DNA of 64,000 bases from Anastatus disparis (lineage: Eukaryota; Arthropoda; Insecta; Hymenoptera; Eupelmidae). Made by a program: the position numbers and the translations under genes. The stretch lies in NCBI GenBank assembly GCA_017163975.1, contig JAFFSR010000292.1:1929501-1993500 (forward strand). The letters are read 5' to 3'. Positions within the stretch are counted from its first letter, which is position 1. Each line of letters opens with the position of its first letter. Shown here piece by piece: positions 48,335 through 59,715 of the stretch. The notes beneath the pieces were generated by a model. That model saw only the letters and a list, made by a program, of their open reading frames with translations. It made no database searches and was not told where the DNA came from.

Positions 48335-49937
48335 TCAATAGAGCAAAAAAAAGGCTATTTTAGACATCAATTAAAGGCTTAATGAAACCTATATAGAGTT
48401 GTTAAGGGCGATGAAAAAACATACCCTATATAAAATGTAACCAAAAAAACGGTAGGAAATGCTCCAGGAGGCTGAAACGTTGGCTAAAACAGCTTTTTTA
48501 ATTCTCTGAAGCAACCTATGCATTTTAGCAAAAAAAGTAACTAATAAAAGTATTGGAGAATAAAAAAACCTACAATTCGAGTACTGCCGCGATTATTTTC
48601 GTCAATTAGTTATTGCAAAAAAGCCAAAAAACCATCGAAAATGGCCATTTCTTGGATATCAATTATTTATTGCAAAAATAATTTTTTAAATATTTTTAAA
48701 CTTTTAAAAGGAAGCCTTCATGAATACGAATAGAAAGAGAGGTTATAAAAGCAAATTGGTTAATTTGTTGCTGAGATATTCCCTATTATTTATCCCAACA
48801 CGCATCATGTTTATTGCTATAATTTTTTTTTGGCTGAACATATTGAGTTGCATAAGGGCTTAAACTCTTCATGAAGGTTCAAATTTTCATATTTTGTTGA
48901 GAGCAAATGAGAAAATTGAATTGCAATATTTTTTATAACGCTTTAAAAAAGAGGGTGTTTTTTTTATAAATAAATGAAGCTGGGGCTTTATTTATAACTT
49001 TTACGAATTTGCTATTTGAATATTCTTATAGCTGTGTTCAAAAAGAAGATTTTAAAAAAAAAAGAACTCTCTAAGGCCAATAGGAGCCGAGATAAGATTT
49101 TTTTTTTAAAAATCACAGTTACTTTTTTTATAACAATTAAGATACGAATCAAGCGTCATTTTTTAGTTGAAGACTTATATTTTAAAAATCTATGATTAGA
49201 TTTTAAAAAATGCGACTCTTTATTATTAAAACTAAAATAATAATAACATACAAATAATAATGTCAAGGTCGGAGTCGTGGTGGGGATGCTTATCTTTGCG
49301 CGTGAGGGAAGTTAACGAAGGATCCCGTTCCAATAAAATTCGTAAAAATTAACCGTATCTCCGTTAATAATGGACCGATTTTGATGTTTCTTTTTTTAAT
49401 CTGGGGTAGCTTGAAAAATTATTAATATTGGTGCAAATAGTTTTTCAAAATAAGGTGTATTTAATTTAAAACAACTGTACCTAATACGGACACCTTAAAC
49501 GCAAATGATTGTTGTGGCTCACTAAATCAATATTTTTAGACGTGTAATGTCTCATTTTAAAGCTAAAAGAAAGAACTTTAAAATGAGATATCATGAGTTT
49601 CATTACGATCAATATTTACGAAATGCGCGCGGGTTTACGTAAATGTTGTAAATGAACTTACCTTATTATTCCTCGTAATAATTACATTTGGAACCTGGAG
49701 ATAAATTTAATTAAAATTTTTATTATTTCTATATTTTAACTAATTATTATAATTAATTTTTAGTTTTAATAAATAAAAAAATAATTATTAATAATTGCAA
49801 AAATTTTAATAGTAATAATAAAAATTGTTATCTCGATTTTTTTTCTTTTATTTGTTTGTCATGCAAAAAAATTTTTTCATCATTAAATATATTTTTATTT
49901 TTTTTCTAAAACTAAACCACTAAGATTTTGATATAAG
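48327..49937. repeat. Giant inverted repeat 2, left arm
   Basis: A 1611-bp arm whose reverse complement is 50333-51946. The outer end is TAGTCCAATCAATAGAG and the inner end CCACTAAGATTTTGATATAAG. Similarity is about 95 percent or more by eye; even long A/T runs correspond. It includes the wording CGTATCTCCGTTAATAATGG. No transposase or other domain is seen in either arm. The flanks (CGGCTA left, CATGTG right) show no clear target duplication. Confidence 0.88.
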
Positions 49938-50332
49938 AAACATTTTAAAATAACGCAGAAAAAATGGATAAACAAAGGGTAATCAGAAAATTTAAATTTG
50001 TATTTAAATAAACATTGAATTTCAACAACAGCTTCTCATATATATAGATTTCAGTTATTTCTAGCAATTATTTGATTTGAATTATGTGGACACATTTAAT
50101 TTCTATAGTAATAATAAGAATCGTTTTTAAATCTTTAATATTTTTTCTTTTCTAAGCGGAAACATTATTTTATTATAAACATTTTTTTATCCTTCTTCCA
50201 TAAATTTTATCCTTTTACATCCCAATTTTCTCGACATATATTAATATTTTATTTTGAAATAAAAAATAAAAATAGTTCCAATTAAAAAGCAAATTTCATA
50301 TAAATTTTTCTATTATATTCAGGAAATAATCC
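49938..50332. other. 395-bp spacer of giant inverted repeat 2
   Basis: Extremely AT-rich, without frame, repeat or signal. With arms of 1.6 kb this spacer would be the loop of a very long hairpin. Confidence 0.7.
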
Positions 50333-51946
50333 TTACATCAAAATCTTAGTGGTTTAGTTTTAGAAAAAAAATAAAAATATATTTAATGATGAAAAAATTT
50401 TTTTGCATGACAAACAAATACAAGAAAAAAAAATCGAGATAACAATTTTTATTATTACTATTAAAATTTTTACAATTATTAATAATTATTTTTTTATTTA
50501 TTAAAACTAAAAATTAATTATAATAATTAGTTAAAATATAGAAATAATAAAAATTTTAATTAAATTTATCTCCAGGTTCCAAATGTAATTATTACGAGGA
50601 ATAATAAGGTAAGTTCATTTACAACATTTACGTAAATCCGCGCGCATTTCGTAAATATTGATCGTAATGAAACTCATGATATCTCATTTTAAAGTTCTTT
50701 CTTTTAGCTTTAAAATGAGACATTACACGTCTAAAAATATTGATTTAGTGAGCCACAACAATCATTTGCGTTTAAGGTGTCCGTATTAGGTACAGTTGTT
50801 TTAAATTAAATACACCCTATTTTGAAAAACTATTTGCACCAATATTAATAATTTTTCAAGCTACCCCAGATTAAAAAAAGAAACATCAAAATCGGTCCAT
50901 TATTAACGGAGATACGGTTAATTTTTACGAATTTTATTGGAACGGGATCCTTCGTTAACTTCCCTCACGCGCAAAGATAAGCATCCCCACCACGACTCCG
51001 ACCTTGACATTATTATTTGTATGTTATTATTATTTTAGTTTTAATAATAAAGAGTCGCATTTTTTTAAATCTAATCATAGATTTTTAAAATATAAGTCTT
51101 CAACTAAAAAATGACGCTTGATTCGTATCTTAATTGTTATAAAAAAAGTAACTGTGATTTTTAAAAAAAAAATCTTATCTCGGCTCCTATTGGCCTTAGA
51201 GAGTTTTTTTTTTTTTAAATCTTCGTTTTGAACACAGCTATAAGAATATTCAAATAGCAAATTCGTAAAAGTTATAAATAAAGCCCCAGCTTCATTTATT
51301 TATAAAAAAAACACCCTCTTTTTTAAAGCGTTATAAAAAATATTGCAATTCAATTTTCTCATTTGCTCTCAACAAAATATGAAAATTTGAACCTTCATGA
51401 AGAGTTTAAGCCCTTATGCAACTCAATATGTTCAGCCAAAAAAAAATTATAGCAATAAACATGATGCGTGTTGGGATAAATAATAGGGAATATCTCAGCA
51501 ACAAATTAACCAATTTGCTTTTACAACCTCTCTTTCTATTCGTATTCATGAAGGCTTCCTTTTAAAAGTTTAAAAATATTTAAAAAATTATTTTTGCAAT
51601 AAATAATTGATATCCAAGAAATGGCCATTTTCGATGGTTTTTTGGCTTTTTTGCAATAACTAATTGACGAAAATAATCGCGGCAGTACTCGAATTGTAGG
51701 TTTTTTTATTCTCCAATACTTTTATTAGTTACTTTTTTTGCTAAAATGCATAGGTTGCTTCAGAGAATTAAAAAAGCTGTTTTAGCCAACTTTGCAGCCT
51801 CCTGGAGCATTTTCTACCGTATTTTTTTTTGTTACATTTTATATAGGGTATGTTTTTTCATCGCCCTTTTTTCATCCCCACAACTCTATATAGGTTTCAT
51901 TAAACCTTTAATTAATGTCCTCAAAATGTCTCTATTGATTGGACTA
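50333..51946. repeat. Giant inverted repeat 2, right arm
   Basis: Reverse complement of 48327-49937 with only scattered substitutions and small indels, e.g. at the T-run near 51200 and near 51870. Outer end is CTCTATTGATTGGACTA at 51930-51946. Open frames in it (51075-51260, 51746-51955) are AT-rich noise. Confidence 0.88.
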
Positions 51947-52814
51947 CATGTGTAAGGTGGCGTATCGGGTCTCAGTCCACAGCGATAAAGAGACAAAGTG
52001 CCAAAAAATAGAAAAGAAGAAGATCAAAATATTTGATAAGGGATTTATTTTAAAGATTTTTGTTAATATTTTTGATACATCAATAAATAGTTAAAAAAAT
52101 GGCACGATGCACCATGGTATCAATGCCTTAAAATCGAAAATATAAAAAAAAAGTTTAAAAATCTGTTAAACAAAAATAAGGCAAAATTGCATATTCTTAC
52201 CTATTCGTTTGGAAAAAATTGCTTTTTTTCGGATTTTCATGCATAATTCCGATTTGGGATCAACTCGTATCACAAAAATCGGGACGACATTTAAAACTAG
52301 ATTAAATTCCACACATTTTCGTTACAAAATCGATATTAAGATACAGTATGAGGTTGCCCATGCTGGCTGACGTATACGGATATTAGGTAACATTATCTAA
52401 ATCCATTAGAAGTTCGAATTCATTTTCCATACTATAGAGGCAAAGAAATATTTTTCTCCCTCACAACAGCTGGTAAAATTAATATTTGCGCTCCGGGTGC
52501 TAGAAAAAATTTCATTCACTTTTTACTTTATTGGAAAGGGTTTATTTCATCTTTCTATCTTGATTAATTTTAAACGGTTCAAATAATTAATTTATAGTAG
52601 AATAATAAAAAATAAGTTAACCGAAGAATAATACAAAAACCACTATTTATTTTTATATAAATTTTTTACAATAATTTTAAACAATTATTTCTTCAATAAT
52701 TTTAAATTAATATCTCTTTATAACAAGTTGAAAAGTATTCTAAATTTTATAAATAGAATAATATTTTAACACTTCATTCATTACCATAAAATATTTCACA
52801 CTTTTACATGCTTC
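51947..52814. other. No gene seen
   Basis: AT-rich DNA between giant inverted repeat 2 and the Tc1 relic. No repeat partner within this window was recognised. Confidence 0.5.
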
Positions 52815-53115
52815 TTTTTTGATAATCCCTTGTAATCAGGTCGCCAACTTTAGCACCAGAAAAAAGCTTCAGACCATCACAAACCTTCTCCTAACTGTTG
52901 GCAAGATACAGTCAGGAAGATATTTTTCATCAGTTCTTCTTCTGCAAATACACTTCTTTTTCTCCCAAAATTTTCAAATTTTGGCTGATCGCTTCAAAGA
53001 ACCTTGTTCCAATCTTCGAAAGTCCAATTTACGTGTTTCCTCGCCCATAATAATCTGTTTTTTTTATAAAGTCGCCTACGAGCAGATATTTTACTGACAT
53101 GGTTTTCTAAACTTT
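52815..53115 (-). pseudogene. Tc1-type transposase fragment
   Basis: On the minus strand the frame reads HVSKISARRRLYKKNRLLWA, then KHVNWTFEDWNKVL, a TGA stop, SDQPKFENFGRKRSV and onward. This is the region around the second catalytic Asp of Tc1-like DDE/DDD transposases, whose usual wording is W-x-KVLWSDE-KFELFG. Here the Trp codon of KVLW is TGA and the residue after SD is Gln. A frameshift follows before the VMVW-like block (GLWSEAFFWC), and a further stop comes later. Only about 95 codons survive; no ends or inverted repeats could be attached. It is dead and clearly older than the neighbouring inverted repeats. Confidence 0.8.
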
Positions 53116-54154
53116 TGTTCATAATAACTGAAATTACGCTTTATATTATTAGTATATGTCGTTTCTCCAAGGAAGCACTGTTAATTTTTTGTTACGTAAA
53201 GACATTTGAACTATAAAGTTCTATAATAAAATACTTTATTCCCGCTAAATTTTAGATGTCAGTTATTTCATATTTTTGGTCCGCTTTTCGAGTTAATAAA
53301 ATGGTGATTATTGTTGGAGTAGGAATAATAGTGTATTATGCAACGAGGGAGAAAAGTCGTATATTTCTCTCGAGGAGAAGTTTGCAACCCAAGCGAGCGA
53401 AGCGAAGCAATCTAGTTTTAAAACTAAAAAGAATAGCTGTTTTATATTATAAATGTATTAAAAAATAACTCATCACATTGTTGAAATCAACGGTGAAAAA
53501 ATGCGACAGTTTTAAAAAAACATCTAGTGTCGCGTCAAATGAACAAAATTTTTTATGTAGCTAAATAATATTGGTATTTTTAAGTAGATTTTGTTATGTT
53601 CCGAAATAATAAAATAATAATATTTAAATAAAATTTACCATTTATTTTTTAATTAATGTAATTGCGAAAGTTCAAAAAATTATTTAGTACATATGACTAA
53701 AAAAATTGGTTACATCTGCATTATACTATATTTTATGATAACTATAATAGTAAATATTAATTTCTCTCACTCTCCTTGTCAGTGACAAACTATAAACTAT
53801 ATCTTCAATAACTGTTATAAATTGATTTTTTTTAAAAAATCATAAATGAATATTTTTATTTGCTCCTCATAGTTTTCAATTTTTCAAGTTCATCGTATTT
53901 AGTGATTTCGAAAACTTGTGTTTATAAATCTTAATTTATAAAAAGTTATAAAAAATATTTTTCATTAAGAAATTTTTAGATTTATAAAAATATTCATCCG
54001 TGATCTCTTTAGATAAATGAAGCTTATAAATGTCAATATTAATAATTTACAATATATTAAGAGCAAATTTTAAAAGATTTAAATCAGCAAGTCAGTGGAA
54101 ATTATTGAAGTAAAGATTTTAAATCTAGAGAAAATGTTTGTTTTTGTTTAATTA
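53116..54154. other. No gene; GAGCGAAGCGAAG-bearing repeat fragment
   Basis: At 53340-53410 AGTCGTATATTTCTCTCGAG and GAGAAGTTTGCAACCC precede GCGAGCGAAGCGAAG. The same order, AATCGTATATTTACCTCGGG then GAAAAGTTG, recurs at 57640-57680, so this is a fragment of a repeat family. The rest is AT-rich. Confidence 0.45.
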
Positions 54155-54798
54155 CCCGCGTAAAAAAAATTCGTATTGCCAAGATATTGGTGAAACAATA
54201 TCCAATATATTGCATTTATTTAATAATCCCTTGGCAAAATTTTTCCAATATTTCGCCAACATTTAGCATTTATCAATCCCTAGGGCCAAAACCCACATTA
54301 TTCCCACATATTGGCAATATATTGGATATTGCTGATATATTGGATATTGCTAATCAATATGTATAATGATAAATAATTTCAAATAAAAAATCAAAGTTTT
54401 ACCACATTTAATTGAAAACTTTTTAACTTTTTTTTATATCATATCTATAAAGTATACAATATAGGTGATATTAAAATCTTTAATATAATATATAAAAATA
54501 AAATATTGGTAAATTAAATTCAGAAATCTTTTTTTGCAAAACAAAAAATATATTTAGTAAAATAATTTTTCAAGTCAAATTTTACGAATATAAATATAAC
54601 AAAAAATATATTATACTAATTGTATATTTACATTACAATTTGGTTGAAATAATTTTTGAGTAACAGAAATGTTAAATCAAATTTAATCAACACAAATCGA
54701 CTTATGTCATTTTTGTAAATAAGAAAAAGATTAAATCATTTTTAATTTTAATAAATACAACTTAAAGAAAATAGTTCATATATTTTATTGTTCAAAAT
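54155..54798 (+). repeat. Left terminal inverted repeat of the 4.87-kb element
   Basis: Runs from CCCGCG to ATTGTTCAAAAT. Compared with the right repeat, differences are few and scattered. The first 230 bp are richest in structure, with paired CAATATCCAATATAT and ATATTGGATATTG words that may be transposase-binding subrepeats; the rest is AT-rich. Confidence 0.85.
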
Positions 54799-55359
54799 TT
54801 AATCGCCCAAAAAAGTACCATTTACAGCTTACCTATGTACAGTCCCTGGCGTCGCAGGTCAGCGCGCGGGTGTGCGTATACAGTACTTTTTGAGCGATTA
54901 ATGGGTAATGTACTCATTATAAATACTGTCGCCAACTAATGTAATCTTTAAGTTTACATTTTAATAAACAATTTAAGCTATTGTGAGTAAAAATTAAAGC
55001 AGTAGAAGCTGAGCTATAAGCTGTCAAATTTTTGAAAACTCGCGTTTTTTCAAACTGTGATTGTTTTCTGCCGATTTAGTGCATTTTAGCAATATGTTCA
55101 TGAGAACCTTTTTTGCTCAAAATAACCTAAAAAACATGATAAAATTTTTTTTTAGAAAAAACGCATTTCTATAATTTGTTTATAAAAATTGTTAATAATT
55201 ATTAAATGCGCCATTTTCAGACTTTCTACCCAAAAAAATTCGAAATCGGCAGGTCAAAATATATAAAAAAACCTGGTTAGAATCGAGGACCTTGGTCGGC
55301 CACGACTTACGTAGTTTGCCCCTGGACTACCGGTTAATGTAATGAATTTTGGTACAATT

Positions 55360-55947
55360 TTAGAGCATTGTTGGTCCCTCAACATCCCAAACTTTAATAT
55401 TACTAACATATGTTTGTTGACCGTGCAGAATGGTTTCGCTATCAGTTCGCAAAGTTAATTTCTTTTCAAAAGGGTATACTCTTGATTTGTCAATCAAAAT
55501 GCTTTCCTCTTTGCATATTTGACAACCGAATTCACCGTTGTATTGACACATATTTCGAAAAATTGCTTTAGCTGGCAAATTGCACGTGCCATTTAAAATT
55601 ATACCTTTAACATTAATAGGTTTATCTACGTTGGGTACTTCAAAATCTATGCCTTTATACAATTTTTTTAATGAATTTTTTAAGGAAGTTAAAAAGAGAT
55701 TAACTTTAGGTTTCAGTTTTCTAAACCACAAGCCAATTAACAACACATTTTCAATATTATGTTGTTCTTTGTAAGGAAATTCATTAATTGTTAAATAAAA
55801 CGTCCAAATATTGTATTTGGAAGATTTAAAAATTCTAACGCCGTCAGAATACCATGTAAAAGATATATTGTTGGGATCACTTAATATTTTATTTGGACGG
55901 AGCATTTCTTGATACAGCAAACCATCATAAATATCAGAATAGTACAT
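55360..55947 (-). pseudogene. tnp2-type transposase fragment 3
   Basis: A 195-codon continuous frame covering the N-terminal half of the catalytic core. It starts MYYSDIYDGLLYQEML, then SFTWYSDGVRIFKSSKY, LTINEFPYKEQHN, LWFRKLKPKVNLFL, INVKGIILNGTCNLPAKAI and QYNGEFGCQICKEE, ending WDVEGPTML at a stop. Block order matches relic 1 at 37492-39098, but identity is modest, so they are different lineages. The Asp of the YSDG block is present. In GTCNLPAKA an Asn stands where family members I recall have Asp, which would abolish catalysis if that residue is the second DDE aspartate. The region from the DYMH-like block to the C-terminus is missing. It lies 560 bp inside the left terminal repeat. Confidence 0.82.
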
Positions 55948-56199
55948 TGTTAACCAAGGGAGTAAAATAGGTGATTTTTGCCTGAGTCGAGTTTGAAGCC
56001 TGAGCGAAGCGAGGGTGACAATAAAGACGAGGGCAAAAACACCTTTACTTCCGTAGATAACATATTACTTTTTCATACACGAAGGGCGTCAAATTTAGCC
56101 ACATTAAAAATAAATTCATAAATAATACAAAAATAACGGCATTAATAGATGATAAAATTAAAATGAAAATGAGAAAATAAGACTGTCGAATTTGCCTCG

Positions 56200-56910
56200 G
56201 CAAGAAGCAGTTGGGTACGAAAGGAGGAAAATTAAAGAAATTGCCCACGAACCCATCAGCCCATCGACAGATCAACTCATCAAAACCAATGACCCATCGG
56301 CCCATGAATCCATTGACCCATCATCCTGCCGATCCACGTACTCTTTGACCCATCTACCCATGCAACCATCAATTTATTGAACCATGAACCTATCGACCCA
56401 TTGATTTATTGACCAATTAACCCATTTACCCATGAATTCATCGATCAATAGACCTATCAACTCATCGACCCATTCAACTTCTGACGTCCACCAAAAAATT
56501 CATCCATCCATCCATTAACCCATCAACGAATTCTTTTTTCCACTCATCAACAAATTCCGCCCATCAACCCATCGACAAATTCATCTATCCGCCCAACGGA
56601 CCGTCAACCAATCGACAAATACATCTATCCGCCCATCGGCCCATAAACCCTTCGAAAAAAATTCATCTATGCGCCCATTAACCCATCGACTATTTCATCT
56701 ATCCATCAATCAGTCTATCAACCCATCGACGTATTCATTTAGTGATCCATCGACATTAATATTTATCCGCCCATCGACCTATCGTCATATTTATCGATCT
56801 GTCCATCGAACCATTGAGCCGTCATTTTATCGTCCCATAAATCCACCTATGAATTCATTGCGCCATGCACCCATTACTCAATTTATACATCGACTCATCC
56901 GCCATTCAGT
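56200..56910. repeat. Degenerate array of CCCATCGAC / CCATCAACC words
   Basis: About 700 bp of irregularly spaced CCCATCGAC, CCCATCAAC, GACCCAT and TTCATCTATCCGCCCAT words. Periods of 8, 12 and about 57 bp alternate (56570-56720 shows TTCATCTATCCGCCCA repeated at intervals near 56). Strand composition is markedly C-rich and G-poor. Frames over it read as P/S/T/I/H-rich strings and are repeat artefacts. Confidence 0.75.
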
Positions 56911-56986
56911 ATAACTCTGAGACACGAAAAGTAAATTTCTTGGTAAAAATCAATTACGCTTATTAGAAAATTACTTTTTTCTCATC

Positions 56987-57637
56987 CCCTGGCGAAAAGT
57001 ACGTCAAAAGACGTCTACTATCTAAGAGAGAAGTTAAGCATTATCCACGGCGACTCGGCGCACTAGTGATGCGCAATCATGTTGACGCTGTTTTTCACGG
57101 CAGTTAAGAATAGAGAGGGCTACGTCTATCCTTCTCTGTCCACCGGCTTTAGACATTGACTCTCTCCCTCTCTCTTTCTTTTTCATGCAGAATAGAGAGG
57201 GTTGCGTCTATCCTTCTCTGTCCACCGGCTTTAAGAATTGACTCTCTTCCTCTCTCTTTCTTTCTCTTATATGTACTATAAAGGTGGCCGCGAATGGAGG
57301 GGGCTATGGCTAGCCTTCTTTGCCGGTTACAACAAGCAGTATCTTTTTCTTTATCTTTCTTATATAGCAATTTTAAATATTTTATTATTAAAACCTAATT
57401 TGTTTTATTTTGTGAATTATAAATTGCAGTGTGTTATAAAGTGTGTAAATTATAAAATGTGTGTGAAATATTGATGGTTTATTTTAATGATTTATCATCA
57501 GTGGGAGAGGGGCAGAGAAGGATAGAGCATACTCGGTCGAAAGCAGCAGGCGATTCATCGCGGTATTTTTATTTTAATGATTTATCATCAAAAACGAATT
57601 ATCACAAAGGGTAAGTTGGACGTACTTTTCGCCGGAG
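56987..57637. mobile_element. Possible 651-bp MITE with CCCTGGCGAAAAGTACGTC ends
   Basis: The left end reads CCCTGGCGAAAAGTACGTC and the inverted right end CTCCGGCGAAAAGTACGTCC. The start resembles the other CCC-type ends, but the flanking dinucleotides (TC and AC) do not match. It contains a tandem duplication of about 81 bp, 57107-57188 and 57189-57270, both with AGAATAGAGAGGG, GTCTATCCTTCTCTGTCC and TCTCTCTTTCTTT. It lies within the 4.87-kb element, so it would be a nested insertion. Confidence 0.5.
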
Positions 57638-58381
57638 ACAAGAAAAATCGTATATTTACCTCGGGAGAAAAGTTGACCAGCAATTGTTCGCGTATTTGTA
57701 TCGCTGCGCTCGCTGCGCTCTGGGAATCATATACTATTTGCCCTTGGTAAAAAACATTTTAGCCTCTAAGAATAGTCAAAAAAATTGAATTTCACCCCTG
57801 GTGGTGAAAAAAAATATACTATATTTGAACCTAGATGTGACATTTGCAAAAATTAAAATAGAGCTATTTTTATTTAAAAATCTATTAATAATATAGTTTA
57901 TTAAACAATTAAGAAAAAATTTTATGTAACTTATAAATTCATCGTATAAAAAAAAACAACTCTCTAGTTTGTCAAAAAAAATTTATACAGAAAATTGAGA
58001 AAATTTTCGTGAAAAATATTTATTAAAAGAAACAAAAATAAAAAATTGATAAAGTAAAACCATTTGTTTTGTGTTATTTTCTTCGTCTTTTTCTATTTTT
58101 TTACCGATTAAATAGTTTTTAACTGAATTTACTCACATTACATTGTCAAATTATTACTGCTTAATCCATCTCTAAACTCATTCAATTTATTTGAAAATAC
58201 AATTAAACTAATAATATTTCCAACAAGGGGGTTCTAGGACTTTTATTTATTTTTTCGTAAAAATAAGGTCGTTTGTATAATGTTTTTAATTGTGAAATTA
58301 AAGAAATTTCAAGAAAATAATTTATTGAATTATTATTACATTAAAGACATAAAGAATCGTCATTATTCAAATTAATGAAAC

Positions 58382-59024
58382 ATTTTGAACAATAAAATAT
58401 ATGAACTATTTTCTTTAAGTTGTATTTATTAAAATTAAAAATGATTTAATCTTTTTCTTATTTACAAAAATGACATAAGTCGATTTGTGTTGATTAAATT
58501 TGATTTAACATTTCTGTTACTCAAAAATTATTTCAACCAAATTGTAATGTAAATATACAATTAGTATAATATATTTTTTGTTATATTTATATTCGTAAAA
58601 TTTGACTTGAAAAATTATTTTACTAAATATATTTTTTGTTTTGCAAAAAAGATTTCTGAATTTAATTTACCAATATTTTATTTTTATATATTATATTAAA
58701 GATTTTAATATCACCTATATTGTATACTTTATAGATATGATATAAAAAAAAGTTAAAAAGTTTTCAATTAAATGTGGTAAAACTTTGATTTTTTATTTGA
58801 AATTATTTATCATTATACATATTGATTAGCAATATCCAATATATCAGCAATATCCAATATATTGCCAATATGTGGGAATAATGTGGGTTTTGGCCCTAGG
58901 GATTGATAAATGCTAAATGTTGGCGAAATATTGGAAAAATTTTGCCAAGGGATTATTAAATAAATGCAATATATTGGATATTGTTTCACCAATATCTTGG
59001 CAATACAAATTTTTTTTATGCGGG
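58382..59024 (-). repeat. Right terminal inverted repeat of the 4.87-kb element
   Basis: Reverse complement of 54155-54798, ending GCGGG at 59024 before the TA duplication. Length 643 bp against 644 bp on the left. Confidence 0.85.
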
Positions 59025-59363
59025 TATCAACAGTTTCGAATAAAAATTGTTTATACTGATATTTTTATTGATTTACTCAAATTACAGTAAAAAACTAACT
59101 AATTTTTGTCTTAAACAGTCGATATAAAAAATAAAATAGATTGGATTTCATAAAATAAATTTTGTTCATTCAATATCAAATAAAAAGTCAATGAATTATC
59201 TATCAATTATAAAATTCATCCTTAAAGTATAAAATTTCGTAGAGTTTTTTAAAAGAATATGCTATTACTATTAAGGCTTTCAAATGATAGTTTTAACTTA
59301 TGTTCAGGTGACAAATGAAGAAATTTTAAAAAGCATTTTAACAAACTAATAACAAGGAAAGTA

Positions 59364-59695
59364 TCGCACCTCCGGGAAACAGATTTGGCTAAAACTGTAG
59401 AATATGATTCTTTGATGAAAAAAATGAGCCTAGGAACTAAAAAAGCTTTTTTAATGCAATAAAATTTAAATTAAAGTATTTAATTTGTCTTTTTTTCATA
59501 CAGTTTTCTGTAAGAGTTTTAGTTGTTTAGTTATTCAAGTTTTTATAAACGTTTCAATTTACTATGTTTTCAAAAAATTGTCTATATCTTCGTCTTTAGG
59601 GCCTATCATTACAAAAGAACAAAAAACGAATTAATTTTTTTCATCAAAAAATCATAACTTACAGTTTCAGCCAAACCCCTTTCTCGGACGTGCGG
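59364..59695. mobile_element. 332-bp MITE in the 3' region of the dynein light chain gene
   Basis: The left end reads TCGCACCTCCGGGAAA and the inverted right end CCGCACGTCCGAGAAA, followed on both sides by TTTGGCTRAAACTGTA and ATGATTYTTTGATGAAAAAAA. TA flanks it at 59362-59363 and 59696-59697. On the gene's strand it begins 19 bp after the last base of the stop codon, so the 3' UTR and poly(A) site must lie within or beyond it. Confidence 0.75.
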
Positions 59696-59715
59696 TACTC
59701 TACTTGTAAATACAA

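Larger units (their letters stand above)
54155..59024 (-). mobile_element. Complete 4.87-kb element with 643-bp terminal inverted repeats and a tnp2-type transposase relic
   Basis: The element starts CCCGCGTAAAAAAAATTCG and its inverted right end reads CCCGCATAAAAAAAATTTG. TA flanks it on both sides (54153-54154 and 59025-59026). The terminal repeats are 54155-54798 and 58382-59024, nearly identical, with several copies of the word CCAATATATTG. Inside, from left to right, are a truncated tnp2-type transposase on the minus strand (55360-55947), a GC-richer repeat, an array of CCCATCGAC words (56200-56910) and a smaller inverted-end element (56987-57637). A full-length transposase of this family would need much more space, so this copy is internally deleted and reused as an insertion target. 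Near-identical ends suggest fairly recent movement. Confidence 0.85.

Noticed and set aside
48327..51946. Target-site duplication for giant inverted repeat 2
   Set aside because: The flanks CGGCTA and CATGTG do not match at any short length, so I do not claim it is a single transposon insertion.
53256..53468. 70-codon plus-strand frame as a gene
   Set aside because: It starts in AT-rich DNA and runs through the GAGCGAAGCGAAG repeat fragment. No domain, and the same repeat at 57640 is not coding in that frame.
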